Source: a virus
Strand: one strand, 5' to 3'
IMG/VR virus record: IMGVR_UViG_3300030380_000945
Coordinates: 1 to 37,414 of that record
Length of the DNA stretch: 37,414 nucleotides
The notes under the pieces were generated by a model. That model was not told the DNA's origin. It did no database searches and saw nothing but the letters and a program-made list of their open reading frames with translations. Position numbers and translations under genes: made by a program. Each line of letters opens with the position of its first letter. The first letter of the stretch is position 1. Below, in pieces: positions 5,453-12,731 of the stretch.

Positions 5453-5746
5453 TTAACATCTCCATCTTCTTCTTGCTTGTCGTAAACGACTGTTGGGATC
5501 TTTAGCTGCCTTTGGGAATTTCTTCATTTGTCCTGCTGATCTTGCACAAAAGGACTTCCTTCTTGCGGCTCTCTTTTTAGACGGGTTCTTCTCGGTTACC
5601 GCCGTCTGCAATTTGGACCCAGGATTTTCTCTACGGTATTTTGCAACACCTTTTTTAGTCATCCCCGCTCCAGACTTTGTTGATCTTTTATGTCCACCTT
5701 TAATGGTGTAACCTTTCATAGATCCTTTTTTCTTTTTCTTAGCCAT
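5453..5746 (-). CDS. Very basic phage protein (DUF6321-like)
   Basis: This 97-residue protein is extremely Lys/Arg rich. A core with GMTKKGVAKYRRENPGSKL and then KRAARRKSFCARSAGQMKK, ending RRWRC, fits a conserved phage family that I recall as DUF6321. It often sits in structural or lysis regions and is thought to bind DNA or be packaged, but no function is established. It overlaps the upstream gene by 8 nt, and its stop is directly followed by the endolysin ATG. Family name is from memory; the gene itself is secure. Confidence 0.75.
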   Translation of the reverse strand: MAKKKKKGSMKGYTIKGGHKRSTKSGAGMTKKGVAKYRRENPGSKLQTAVTEKNPSKKRAARRKSFCARSAGQMKKFPKAAKDPNSRLRQARRRWRC

Positions 5747-5972
5747 GCTTCGATATCAAGTTATCTAACTTGTCCTCTAGTCTGTGGAGTGTTTCAAAGA
5801 TACGAGTGGATTGATCTCTTAGATCTTCTTTGGTTGCGTAAGTTTCCCGTGTCTGATTCAACAGGATCTGCACACGCTTCAACTCAGCACATGTTGCTTT
5901 GAATACATAAAGAAAGGGGACTATCACCAAACTTAATATGACATTCCAAAATAACATTCCATCTATTTCCAT
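5739..5972 (-). CDS. Small membrane-anchored coiled-coil protein, possible spanin component
   Basis: This 77-residue protein has one N-terminal membrane helix (about 6-24, in LFWNVILSLVIVPFLYVFK) followed by a long polar helix with heptad-like leucines and isoleucines (ELKRVQILLNQTR, then TRIFETLHRLEDKLDNLI). An N-in membrane anchor with a periplasmic coiled coil is the layout of i-spanins, and it is the first gene of the lysis cluster. The same layout also occurs in unrelated phage membrane proteins. It is preceded by the clearest promoter-like version of the AGACA element (5999-6028). Confidence 0.6.
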   Translation of the reverse strand: MEIDGMLFWNVILSLVIVPFLYVFKATCAELKRVQILLNQTRETYATKEDLRDQSTRIFETLHRLEDKLDNLISKHG

Positions 5973-5998
5973 AATTTTACTTTCTTGTTAAGTGTCTT

Positions 5999-6028
5999 AT
6001 TATACCATAAAATTCTATGTCTGTGTCT
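5999..6028 (-). promoter_or_regulatory. AGACA element and TATAAT box upstream of the lysis cluster
   Basis: On the minus strand, AGACACAGACA (6028-6018) is followed after 13 nt by a perfect TATAAT (6004-5999), with the first lysis gene starting at 5972. There is no TTGACA-like -35 box, so the AGACA repeat occupies the place where an activator or a dedicated sigma/RNA polymerase would bind. This is one of five copies of AGACA-Y-AGACA between genes in this window. Confidence 0.55.
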
Positions 6029-6047
6029 GGCATTAGTTAAAATTTTT

Positions 6048-6602
6048 TTACCCAGCTATCTCCTGAATTGTCATAGAAGATACACCACTTAATTGATTTG
6101 CATCACCATATATTCCAACTCGATTATAATAAAAATATCTCGTTATTGTTCTCATTGGAGATACATATATTTTATAAGTCTGTGCTGTAGAAGTATCGCC
6201 ACCATGAGTATGTAAAAACTTAGCAGATACAGTTTGCAAATGATGACCTACATTACCACCAGCACCACGATCAACTGTAAATCCAAACATACAACCAGTT
6301 CCAGGAGACCCAGCAGTATGTGTTGCACCAGTTATTTCTGTATTACCTTTATATAATTTAAATCCAACATAAGCATCATCATTATGAGCACCACTTATTG
6401 TGCATTGAATTAAAAATTTAGAATTTGATAACTTAGGTGTTATTGTAGTATTTAAATGAGATATATTTGTAAATGCAGTTGCATTATAAGTTTGTTCATT
6501 TGTATTATCGTATGTTTGTACTGTTTGTATAACACTACCAGTAGGCATATTAGCTGAAGGTAATGTAGGCTGACCAGTGAAGTTTAGTTTTGTTAATGCC
6601 AT
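6048..6602 (-). CDS. Small tail fibre/appendage protein (paralogue family)
   Basis: This 184-residue protein belongs to the fibre paralogue family of this window. It starts MALTKLNFTGQPTLPS, then shows the shared core TGSVIQTVQT, ITPKLSNSKFLI and a C-terminal SMTIQEIAG. The core resembles jelly-roll beta domains of phage appendages and probably binds host surface glycans. It is the last fibre gene. Its C-terminus reads EIAG where the paralogues have EIGG, so it lacks the GGAGG that in the others serves the next gene; here no gene follows for 76 nt. Confidence 0.65.
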   Translation of the reverse strand: MALTKLNFTGQPTLPSANMPTGSVIQTVQTYDNTNEQTYNATAFTNISHLNTTITPKLSNSKFLIQCTISGAHNDDAYVGFKLYKGNTEITGATHTAGSPGTGCMFGFTVDRGAGGNVGHHLQTVSAKFLHTHGGDTSTAQTYKIYVSPMRTITRYFYYNRVGIYGDANQLSGVSSMTIQEIAG

Positions 6603-6603
6603 G

Positions 6604-7179
6604 CTACCCTCCTATCTCTTGTGCTATTAGTATTGATATACCTCTTTCAAATGATGCAGTGTTATGGTCATCAACAGTTTTATTCAAAGAAAGAACAATA
6701 TTTGATTCAGTGTTTTGAAAAGATACTGCATAAGTAATTGCTGACGTTGTGCTAGGACTGTCGTAGTAATGGTAAGTAGCCATATCAGCAGTACTACTAG
6801 CATCAAAACTAGCATAACCCATAACAGTTTGAGCAATAGCACTTCTTCTACTTCCTGAAACAGGAGCAGCAAGTTTTGTACTATCTCTATAAAAACTCCA
6901 TAAAGTTGAATGATTTGCATTATTATTTATTTCGTGAAATATAGATGCAGTAAGTAGTATCTTAGAATTAGCTGACTTTGGTGTAATGCTTAATGATAAA
7001 TGACTAGTTGAATTACCTGCATTTGATGCTATCATTATTACTTCATTAGTGCCACTTTGAGTAAAGGTTGTGGCACCAGTTTCTTGCTGTACTACTGTCT
7101 GCAACACAGCACCAGTTATATAAGGAGTGCCAGTACCACTAGCATTTTGTATGTTGTCTACTTTAAGTATGCTTGTCAT
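6604..7179 (-). CDS. Small tail fibre/appendage protein (EIGG family)
   Basis: This 191-residue protein starts at MTSILKVDNIQ. The longer frame to 7209 is rejected because the ATG at 7179 overlaps the upstream stop as TAATG and matches the N-terminal MS-LKV-IQ motif of its paralogues. It has the shared modules: PYITGAVLQTVV near the N-terminus, SITPKSANSKILL in the middle, DSPSTTSAITYAVSF, and C-terminal LIAQEIGG. A trimeric beta-rich fibre tip is likely. The last codons (ATA GGA GGG TAG) form the ribosome binding site of the next gene. Confidence 0.7.
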   Translation of the reverse strand: MTSILKVDNIQNASGTGTPYITGAVLQTVVQQETGATTFTQSGTNEVIMIASNAGNSTSHLSLSITPKSANSKILLTASIFHEINNNANHSTLWSFYRDSTKLAAPVSGSRRSAIAQTVMGYASFDASSTADMATYHYYDSPSTTSAITYAVSFQNTESNIVLSLNKTVDDHNTASFERGISILIAQEIGG

Positions 7180-7739
7180 TATATCATATACCCCCCAAAG
7201 AAAGAACAAAACCCAGTAGTATCAAAATCAGGATCAGGATTAAGCCCAGCAGTATGTTGTGAAACCATATTAATATTATTGCCACTTACAGAGTTTGCAA
7301 AAACCCTTACCTTAACTACATCATTTGCATTTAAAGAAAGTAATAAAGATAATGATAATTTTGTTTGTGCTACATCATTAGTTGCATATCTTTCTAAAGT
7401 ATTTGCTTTTGGACTACCATTTACTAAAATACCTATTGCAGCATCTCTTAAATCACTATCATCTCTTGTAAAAGTAACAGTTGTATAAATAAAATATGTT
7501 CCCGAATGAGTAACTGTATATGTGCCATTAGATGTATTGTAATTTCCTTGAACGTCAAAATCTTCAGTATTAAATACAGCATCATTATTTGTATTATCTG
7601 TTTCACTTTGGTGAGAGCCAGTTCTTCTCGCATGAAATCTTGGTTTGTTTGGCTGTGTGATTATACCACCACTACTTATAGTCATGGCATTTGTTCCGTT
7701 GGTATGTGCTATGTTTTCTACACCTAGTTTACTGCTCAT
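7179..7739 (-). CDS. Fibre protein with C1q-like domain
   Basis: This 186-residue protein has the N-terminal anchor motif MSSKLGVENI, then about residues 33-186 with the pattern of a C1q/TNF-like jelly roll: KPRFHARRTG, VFNTEDFDVQGNYN, TYTVTHSGTYFIYTTVTF, and a terminal FCSFFGGYMI. C1q domains form trimers and bind ligands. In phage they occur at fibre tips. The upstream paralogue's EIGG codons supply its GGAGGT ribosome binding site. Fold assignment is by motif; receptor unknown. Confidence 0.7.
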   Translation of the reverse strand: MSSKLGVENIAHTNGTNAMTISSGGIITQPNKPRFHARRTGSHQSETDNTNNDAVFNTEDFDVQGNYNTSNGTYTVTHSGTYFIYTTVTFTRDDSDLRDAAIGILVNGSPKANTLERYATNDVAQTKLSLSLLLSLNANDVVKVRVFANSVSGNNINMVSQHTAGLNPDPDFDTTGFCSFFGGYMI

Positions 7740-7740
7740 A

Positions 7741-8214
7741 TTAACCTCCGATTTCCATTGCTGTTATAATTGCCATTCCACCATTTGCATCATAATGTGA
7801 TGTTCCACTAGTAGAGTTTCTAAAATAAACTGTGTATGTAACTGATGACGTTGTATTAGGAGAATCTAAAAACTGCATTGAGCCATTACTCCATCTCCCC
7901 ATAGCATCAGATCCAGTGGCAAATAACTGAAGTTCTGATGTTCCATTTAAATTTACATTATCTCTATAGATTGTTGTATAAGTATGGGTATTATTATTAT
8001 TTCCATATAATGGTGCATTTGCCTGAATAAGTATTTTACTGTTTGTTGAAGTTGGTGTAATTGTTACTGTTGAATTTGTAGCCACAAAAGAAGATGAAGT
8101 AGTGCTATTAGGTGCAGAATTTTTGTGCGATACTACTTGTATAACCATACCTTTGGCATTGATTACACCATCACTAGTTTTAGGCTGTATTTCGTCTACA
8201 AATATTTTACTCAT
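7741..8214 (-). CDS. Small tail fibre/appendage protein (EIGG family)
   Basis: This 157-residue protein begins MSKIFVDEIQPKTSDGV and continues with the shared jelly-roll-like core: GMVIQVVSHK, VTITPTSTNSKILI, FLDSPNTTSSVTYTVYF, and AIITAMEIGG at the end. It is the close paralogue of the protein at 10856-11323. It overlaps the preceding gene by 4 nt. The IGG codons plus stop (GGA GGT TAA) stand just before the next ATG. Confidence 0.7.
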   Translation of the reverse strand: MSKIFVDEIQPKTSDGVINAKGMVIQVVSHKNSAPNSTTSSSFVATNSTVTITPTSTNSKILIQANAPLYGNNNNTHTYTTIYRDNVNLNGTSELQLFATGSDAMGRWSNGSMQFLDSPNTTSSVTYTVYFRNSTSGTSHYDANGGMAIITAMEIGG

Positions 8215-8675
8215 ACTACTGTTAAAACTCCATTTACTGTTAGTGTTACACCGTTAGCAACAGAGATATCTCCAGCTACCATAGCTCTTTCTGTACTGGC
8301 TATTGTTATATTGGTGTCAATACTAGCATCGTTAATTCTTAATGGATCTCTAAACAATGTATTAGATAACTGTGCTGCTTGAACTGAACCAACAGACGGT
8401 GTGCCTGTGTCTAGATTGTTACCCATGACTAAGATGTAATTAATAACATCACTACTTGTCAGTGCTTCGCTAAATGTTATTTGACTACCTGATATTGTAT
8501 AAGCATCCCCTGGAGCTTGTGTTACTCCGTTAAGACTTACAATACACTGCTCGGCAGTCCCAGGACTAAATGCTGTACCACTTCTTAGTAAGTTATAGGT
8601 AGCGGTTGCACTAGCTGTTATCGGATCTAGCTTTATATATTCCCCATGTAAGGGTTCTTTTCCTATATATGGCAT
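8211..8675 (-). CDS. Appendage adaptor-like protein (PYIG family)
   Basis: This 154-residue protein starts MPYIGKEPLHGEYIKLDPI and has a repetitive beta-rich body, FSPGTAEQCIVSLNGVTQAP and ISGSQITFSEALTSSDV, then a C-terminal half with VANGVTLTVNGVLTVV. It is a paralogue of the 166-residue protein at 11844-12344: same start (YIG), same tail pattern (SGVTLT then a short beta strand). Each is followed by fibre genes, so they may be adaptor or connector subunits of the fibre set. ATG overlaps the upstream stop (TAATG). Confidence 0.65.
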   Translation of the reverse strand: MPYIGKEPLHGEYIKLDPITASATATYNLLRSGTAFSPGTAEQCIVSLNGVTQAPGDAYTISGSQITFSEALTSSDVINYILVMGNNLDTGTPSVGSVQAAQLSNTLFRDPLRINDASIDTNITIASTERAMVAGDISVANGVTLTVNGVLTVV

Positions 8676-8845
8676 TAGTCTGCCTCCTGTATTGTATTGC
8701 CTTCAATCTTCGACCATTCTTGGATTGCTTGGTAGTGTCTGTTGTTAGTTGATATTGGCACTTGCCATTCAACACCATCTATTGTGGCACGAATTGTTGC
8801 AACTGAACCCTCTATTTCTACATATTGTGCTGATTGTATATTCAT
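8675..8845 (-). CDS. 56-residue protein of fibre-assembly type
   Basis: The frame starts MNIQSAQYVEIEGSVATIRA, contains a VEWQVPI strand and NRHYQAIQEW, and ends EGNTIQEAD. NRHYQ-IQEW is a hallmark of small proteins encoded beside tail fibre genes in many phages, often annotated as tail assembly chaperone-like; function is not proven. A GGAG site lies 7 nt before its ATG, and its stop overlaps the next start. It fills the only sizeable gap in the fibre cluster. Confidence 0.65.
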   Translation of the reverse strand: MNIQSAQYVEIEGSVATIRATIDGVEWQVPISTNNRHYQAIQEWSKIEGNTIQEAD

Positions 8846-8853
8846 ATTAACTC

Positions 8854-9990
8854 CTATAGCTCTGCATCTATCTCTATAGTTCCAGTATCAAATCGCAAAA
8901 GTGCTCCTTGACCATTGCTATTATTAACATTAGACCCAGTTCTAAAACGTACTGAATCAATAGTTGGATTGTGTGTTTCATCTATGCTCTGACTACCAAC
9001 AGAAGCAGCAGAACTTTGCACATTAAAACCACCACTTGTTGAAGTAATAGATGGAATTGCTCTCATTTGTTTTTGGTATCTAAATGTTCCATAAAATCTT
9101 TGAACTACTATTGTTCCATTTGTTACATAGCCACCACCTGAACCATTGTCTGTATAACTTTGAAAGTACCTCTTACACAAAGAAAGCTCTTCCCCAAATG
9201 ACCTATGCTCAAATGGTGTGGCTTGTTCGCTTACTTCCATTTGGATGCCTGTTATCTCCCAAGTGTTGTCGGTGCTATCGCCTATGTTAACATTTCCAAC
9301 AGCACGATTAGCATGAGTTTGAGATGCCCAAGATGTATTGAGTGTTCCACTTTGATAATTAGTACCAGCGATTAAATGCCAAGTAAGGTGGCAAGAGTTA
9401 TTATTGTCGTTGTCAAAAGCACCAGTTGTGTCAGCATCAAATGTAATAATTTTCTGTTCCCAAGTATTAGCTGAATTTATTGTATATGCTTTGGATATTT
9501 GCCTTGTATTATCTTTATCCTCTAACTCAAGAATATATGTTCCAGTTTTATTTGATTTAACATAGAATGATACAGTTACTTTCTCTGCATCAGATGTACC
9601 TTTTTTTATATGCTGTAAATCTTGACCTTCAAATCTTGTATGCAAAAACATTCTAGCATTACCATTATTCAAACTTGATTCTGCTGTAGTACAATCATAT
9701 TTCAAACAATGTGGAAAACCATTTAATCCTGATGAAGCCTGAGTAACAGTAAACCTTGCTGTAGTATCACCCATACCATTTCTAAATCTATCTAAATGAT
9801 ATTGACTAGTAGAAAAACCACTAAAGCTAGTTCCTCTTTGGGCAATAGAAAATTTTGAGTTCAAAACTAAGTTACGTCTACCTAAGTTAGGAGTTGCTAG
9901 CTTAGTTGTTGTTAATGTGCTATCAGCTATATCAGTATTAGTGATTCCACCATCGGTAATACTAGCTGATATTATTTGACTTTTTGGCAT
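8854..9990 (-). CDS. Tail fibre protein with carbohydrate-binding-like jelly roll
   Basis: This 378-residue protein has an N-terminal short-repeat anchor (SQIISASITDGGITNTDIADSTLTT split as two strands, residues 4-28). Then comes NLVLNSKFSIAQRGTSF and FHLDRFRNG-like text typical of the large family of phage fibres that carry a CBM-like beta-sandwich. The family signatures ITGIQMEVSEQATPFEHRSF and ELSLCKRYF (about 245-275) are clear. The protein probably binds cell-surface polysaccharide. The C-terminal 90 residues form a separate beta-rich tip. Domain class is confident; receptor unknown. Confidence 0.75.
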   Translation of the reverse strand: MPKSQIISASITDGGITNTDIADSTLTTTKLATPNLGRRNLVLNSKFSIAQRGTSFSGFSTSQYHLDRFRNGMGDTTARFTVTQASSGLNGFPHCLKYDCTTAESSLNNGNARMFLHTRFEGQDLQHIKKGTSDAEKVTVSFYVKSNKTGTYILELEDKDNTRQISKAYTINSANTWEQKIITFDADTTGAFDNDNNNSCHLTWHLIAGTNYQSGTLNTSWASQTHANRAVGNVNIGDSTDNTWEITGIQMEVSEQATPFEHRSFGEELSLCKRYFQSYTDNGSGGGYVTNGTIVVQRFYGTFRYQKQMRAIPSITSTSGGFNVQSSAASVGSQSIDETHNPTIDSVRFRTGSNVNNSNGQGALLRFDTGTIEIDAEL

Positions 9991-9991
9991 G

Positions 9992-10195
9992 CTAACCTCT
10001 TATCGCTGTTATTTCATCATCAGTTAAACCCAAAGCCTTGAGCTTGGTAATAGCCGATGCTTCATTTGTTGCTTTAGCAGTTTTTGCAGCAATTCTAGCA
10101 TCTTTCTCTTTTTTCATTTCTTTTTGATAAGTTTTTACAGATAATGCTTCTTCTTCTGACATATCTACTAATTCGCCATTTAAAATTTTTTTCAT
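9992..10195 (-). CDS. 67-residue helical protein between fibre genes
   Basis: It begins MKKILNGELVDMSEEEALSV, is rich in Lys, Glu and Ala, and ends GLTDDEITAIRG. Predicted mainly helical, with no signal or membrane segment. Small charged helical proteins between fibre genes are commonly assembly chaperones. The ATG overlaps the upstream fibre stop (TAATG), and the next fibre starts 2 nt after its stop. Role inferred from place only. Confidence 0.65.
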   Translation of the reverse strand: MKKILNGELVDMSEEEALSVKTYQKEMKKEKDARIAAKTAKATNEASAITKLKALGLTDDEITAIRG

Positions 10196-10854
10196 TAATT
10201 TGGTATCCCATATATTGTAAATATTCCTGCGGTAATATTTGTAGCACCACTAAACCTAATGGCATTTAAAGGGTCGCTTCCACTTCCACAAACTGAGTTT
10301 GTATCATATGAATAGTAACCAACTGTGTTATCATTAATGGTAGTACCTTCACTAAAAATAAACATATTAGTTGTGTTATTATTTGATGACTTTCTATTAG
10401 CGTTCATAATATAACCAAATCCAGTACTTGCATTTGTTTCATCATTTTCTTCATCTTCAGTTAATATATGATTACCACGATTAGGCACATGACCAGTGTC
10501 ACCTCCGTTTATTTGTCTATAATTCATTTGACTAATACAAGTCATAAAACTAGATAAATTATCTGAAGAAAATCTTAGAATTAAATCATAATTTCCAGAC
10601 ACACAAGTTACACAATTGTATGTAAAAAAGAAGTTTCTATATGTAGATGAGTCAATAACACTACTATTAAAATCAACGGTAGCAACAGCAGATGTAACTG
10701 ATGTTTGTGCTAATCTAATATAATTATTTCCTATTCCAGAAGGAACATTATTAAATGTTACATTCTGAGGAATAGTTAAATTACCATTATTAGCTACAGT
10801 CATAGCAGCATTACCTGTTGTACTTTGTATAGCACCGACTTTTAATGTACTCAT
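10195..10854 (-). CDS. Tail fibre/appendage protein
   Basis: This 219-residue protein has the family anchor MSTLKVGAIQSTTGNAAMTV and a strand NGNLTIPQNVTF. Its C-terminal domain (about 45-219) differs from the EIGG and C1q types, with four or five cysteines and an ending GATNITAGIFTIYGIPN. The YNCVTCVSGNYDLILRF-type strand pattern and the ending suggest a beta-sandwich tip. It is translated from a GGAGGA site made by the C-terminal codons of the preceding EIGG paralogue. Confidence 0.7.
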   Translation of the reverse strand: MSTLKVGAIQSTTGNAAMTVANNGNLTIPQNVTFNNVPSGIGNNYIRLAQTSVTSAVATVDFNSSVIDSSTYRNFFFTYNCVTCVSGNYDLILRFSSDNLSSFMTCISQMNYRQINGGDTGHVPNRGNHILTEDEENDETNASTGFGYIMNANRKSSNNNTTNMFIFSEGTTINDNTVGYYSYDTNSVCGSGSDPLNAIRFSGATNITAGIFTIYGIPN

Positions 10855-10855
10855 G

Positions 10856-11323
10856 CTATCCTCCTATTTCCATTGCTATAAATGTTTGTGTCCCACTGTC
10901 AGCACCCCAAATATATGTTCCACTATTTGTCCTCATATAAATAGTATATGTAATTGCATTTGTAGTATTAGGACTATCTAAAAAAGTTGTAGAAAAAGGC
11001 ATATGAGAACTTCCAGCACCATTAAAAGTTTGACCAAAACCTCTAGTAGATTGTCCTAAATTTGTTGAACCCCTATATATTGTAACTATAGGTTGAATAT
11101 TAGTAGCACTTGCACTAACAGTAGCATTTACATTTAATAATATTTTACTTGATGAACTTTGTGGAGTTATTGTTACTGAAAATCCAGTTGATGTAAAACT
11201 TGTTGCTGTATTACTATGAGCAGAATTTGAAGTATTTTGAACAACTTGCAACACTGCTCCAGGAATATAGGGAGATGCTGTTCCAGCAACATCTGTAATT
11301 CTATTTGATCTTAATTCACTCAT
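10856..11323 (-). CDS. Small tail fibre/appendage protein (EIGG family)
   Basis: This 155-residue protein begins MSELRSNRITDVAG and has PYIPGAVLQVVQN, SVTITPQSSSSKILL, TIYRGSTNLG, FLDSPNTTNAITYTIYM and C-terminal FIAMEIGG. It is most similar to the protein at 7741-8214, and shares its N-terminal linker (PYI-GAVLQ) with the one at 6604-7179. That is consistent with swapping of anchor and tip modules between paralogues. Its last codons, GAA ATA GGA GGA TAG, form the next gene's ribosome binding site. Confidence 0.7.
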   Translation of the reverse strand: MSELRSNRITDVAGTASPYIPGAVLQVVQNTSNSAHSNTATSFTSTGFSVTITPQSSSSKILLNVNATVSASATNIQPIVTIYRGSTNLGQSTRGFGQTFNGAGSSHMPFSTTFLDSPNTTNAITYTIYMRTNSGTYIWGADSGTQTFIAMEIGG

Positions 11324-11847
11324 GTCTGATGCTCCAATTTAAATGATGCTGTCCCAAATTTGTCATGCAAAGTTCTATAATTAGCTTGCAAACCCCAACT
11401 CAAAGTTTGATTTGCGTTTAATGGGATCATTATATCAGCAGAAAAATGAGCATATGTGCCTGCTGGTTCAACATATTTTTTTAAATAAGCTAAACTCGGA
11501 AATGAGTCATCTATAGATAAATAAGTTACAAAAAGACCTGAATTTGAATTGCCACCATCGCCCCCAGTCATTCCCCAAATAGTGGCTCTATATATTCCAT
11601 TTACTGGACAAGTATATACACCAGTACTAGCTAAATCGTTTCCTATATTTACAATAGTATTGGAAACTGCAATTGTTGTATTAGAATTATTTTGATCTGT
11701 TGCACTCCATGCATATGATGCCATTGAAGGAGAGGTTACTAAGTTAGGAGCTACTATATTATTTGTAGTTGTTATAACACCGCCACTGATATTTGCTGCA
11801 ACATTAGTTCCAGTATCTTGTATTTGATTTGTTCTTAATATACTCAT
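11320..11847 (-). CDS. Tail fibre/appendage protein, C1q-like beta domain
   Basis: This 175-residue protein has the anchor MSILRTNQIQDTGTNVAANI and a linker SGGVITTTNN also seen in the C1q-type paralogue at 7179-7739. The body has TGVYTCPVNGIYRATIWGM and AGTYAHFSADIMIPLNANQTL, the spacing of a C1q/TNF-like jelly roll (G-Y-CPV-G-Y), with a weaker C-terminal signature (TASFKLEHQT). It overlaps neighbours on both sides by 4 nt. Fold is likely; ligand unknown. Confidence 0.65.
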   Translation of the reverse strand: MSILRTNQIQDTGTNVAANISGGVITTTNNIVAPNLVTSPSMASYAWSATDQNNSNTTIAVSNTIVNIGNDLASTGVYTCPVNGIYRATIWGMTGGDGGNSNSGLFVTYLSIDDSFPSLAYLKKYVEPAGTYAHFSADIMIPLNANQTLSWGLQANYRTLHDKFGTASFKLEHQT

Positions 11848-12344
11848 ACTATTGACAATGCTCCTCCACTAGAAATTGTTAATGTGACACCACTAGCTAT
11901 TGTTAGTGGTCCGCTTGCTATTCCATTTGTATTGGCATCAATAGTTACGTTTGTATTCAATTCATTTTCATGAACTCTTATAATAGCACCTAGATCACTT
12001 GCAGGATCACCCTTGAATATTCCAAGACCATGTGCAGCACCAGTACCAAACTTGGCACCTGTCACTGAGCCATCTGGTGTAACTACTGTTTGTTGACCTT
12101 TTCCTAAGTAGACAACGTAAATATCATCTGTTGCGGCTACGGTATAACCTTGTAGAGTTACAGTAGTTCCACTTGCTGTATAAGATGTTGCGGGTTCCTG
12201 TCTTACATTATTAATGTAAAGTGCAATTTCATTCTCGTTAGCTACTGCATTAGTTAAAGTTAAAGTTCCACCAGTAGCACCAGTAAGATCTTGTTTTGTT
12301 ATACTATTAAATGCAACAGATGCTTGATTGCCTATATATGCCAT
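11844..12344 (-). CDS. Appendage adaptor-like protein (YIG family)
   Basis: This 166-residue protein begins MAYIGNQASVAFNSITKQDL. It has a beta-rich body, LYINNVRQEPATSYTASGTT and DDIYVVYLGKGQQTV, and a C-terminal repeat-like tail PLTIASGVTLTISSGGALSIV. It is a paralogue of the protein at 8211-8675. The LYIN-VRQEP-SY--SGTTVT motif is common in phage appendage proteins that cap or connect fibres. A clear GGAG lies before the ATG. Confidence 0.7.
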   Translation of the reverse strand: MAYIGNQASVAFNSITKQDLTGATGGTLTLTNAVANENEIALYINNVRQEPATSYTASGTTVTLQGYTVAATDDIYVVYLGKGQQTVVTPDGSVTGAKFGTGAAHGLGIFKGDPASDLGAIIRVHENELNTNVTIDANTNGIASGPLTIASGVTLTISSGGALSIV

Positions 12345-12353
12345 TTAATTCTC

Positions 12354-12719
12354 CTAAGTACTAATATCATCTACTGCTGAAACCCATGCATCTAAAGAAC
12401 TAGCTGTGTCTGACTGAATCCATAATCTGTCACCATCTTGAACAACTAATTTTGCACCGCCATCTAGAACCTGTAATGCCGATCCAGAGGGGATGGGTGC
12501 ATTAGAGAGAAGGTAATATTTATTATTGTTTGATGGATCATCATCATTATCATCGTTGTAATCGGTTAAGAATACAGTCGCATTGATTGTATTTGATGTT
12601 GTATTGGCTAGGTGTATTCCTATGATTGTGTCATATGAATTAAAGTCAGCCCCATTAGGTGCATCTGCCGCTGTTGTGCCTATGTTTCTTAAAGCATATC
12701 TTCTAAAATTTTGTGCCAT
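12354..12719 (-). CDS. Small virion-associated protein
   Basis: This 121-residue protein starts MAQNFRRYALRNIGTTAAD and has IIGIHLANTTSNTINATVFL, an Asp/Asn-rich loop (YNDDNDDDPSNNN, possible Ca binding) and SALQVLDGGAKLVVQDGDRL. The beta-rich pattern IGIHLAN-T-N-I-A-V--T ... APIP-GSALQVLDGGAK is frequent next to fibre genes of marine phages. It probably belongs to the tail/appendage complex. The exact role is unknown. Confidence 0.7.
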   Translation of the reverse strand: MAQNFRRYALRNIGTTAADAPNGADFNSYDTIIGIHLANTTSNTINATVFLTDYNDDNDDDPSNNNKYYLLSNAPIPSGSALQVLDGGAKLVVQDGDRLWIQSDTASSLDAWVSAVDDIST

Positions 12720-12731
12720 TCTATACTCCTG

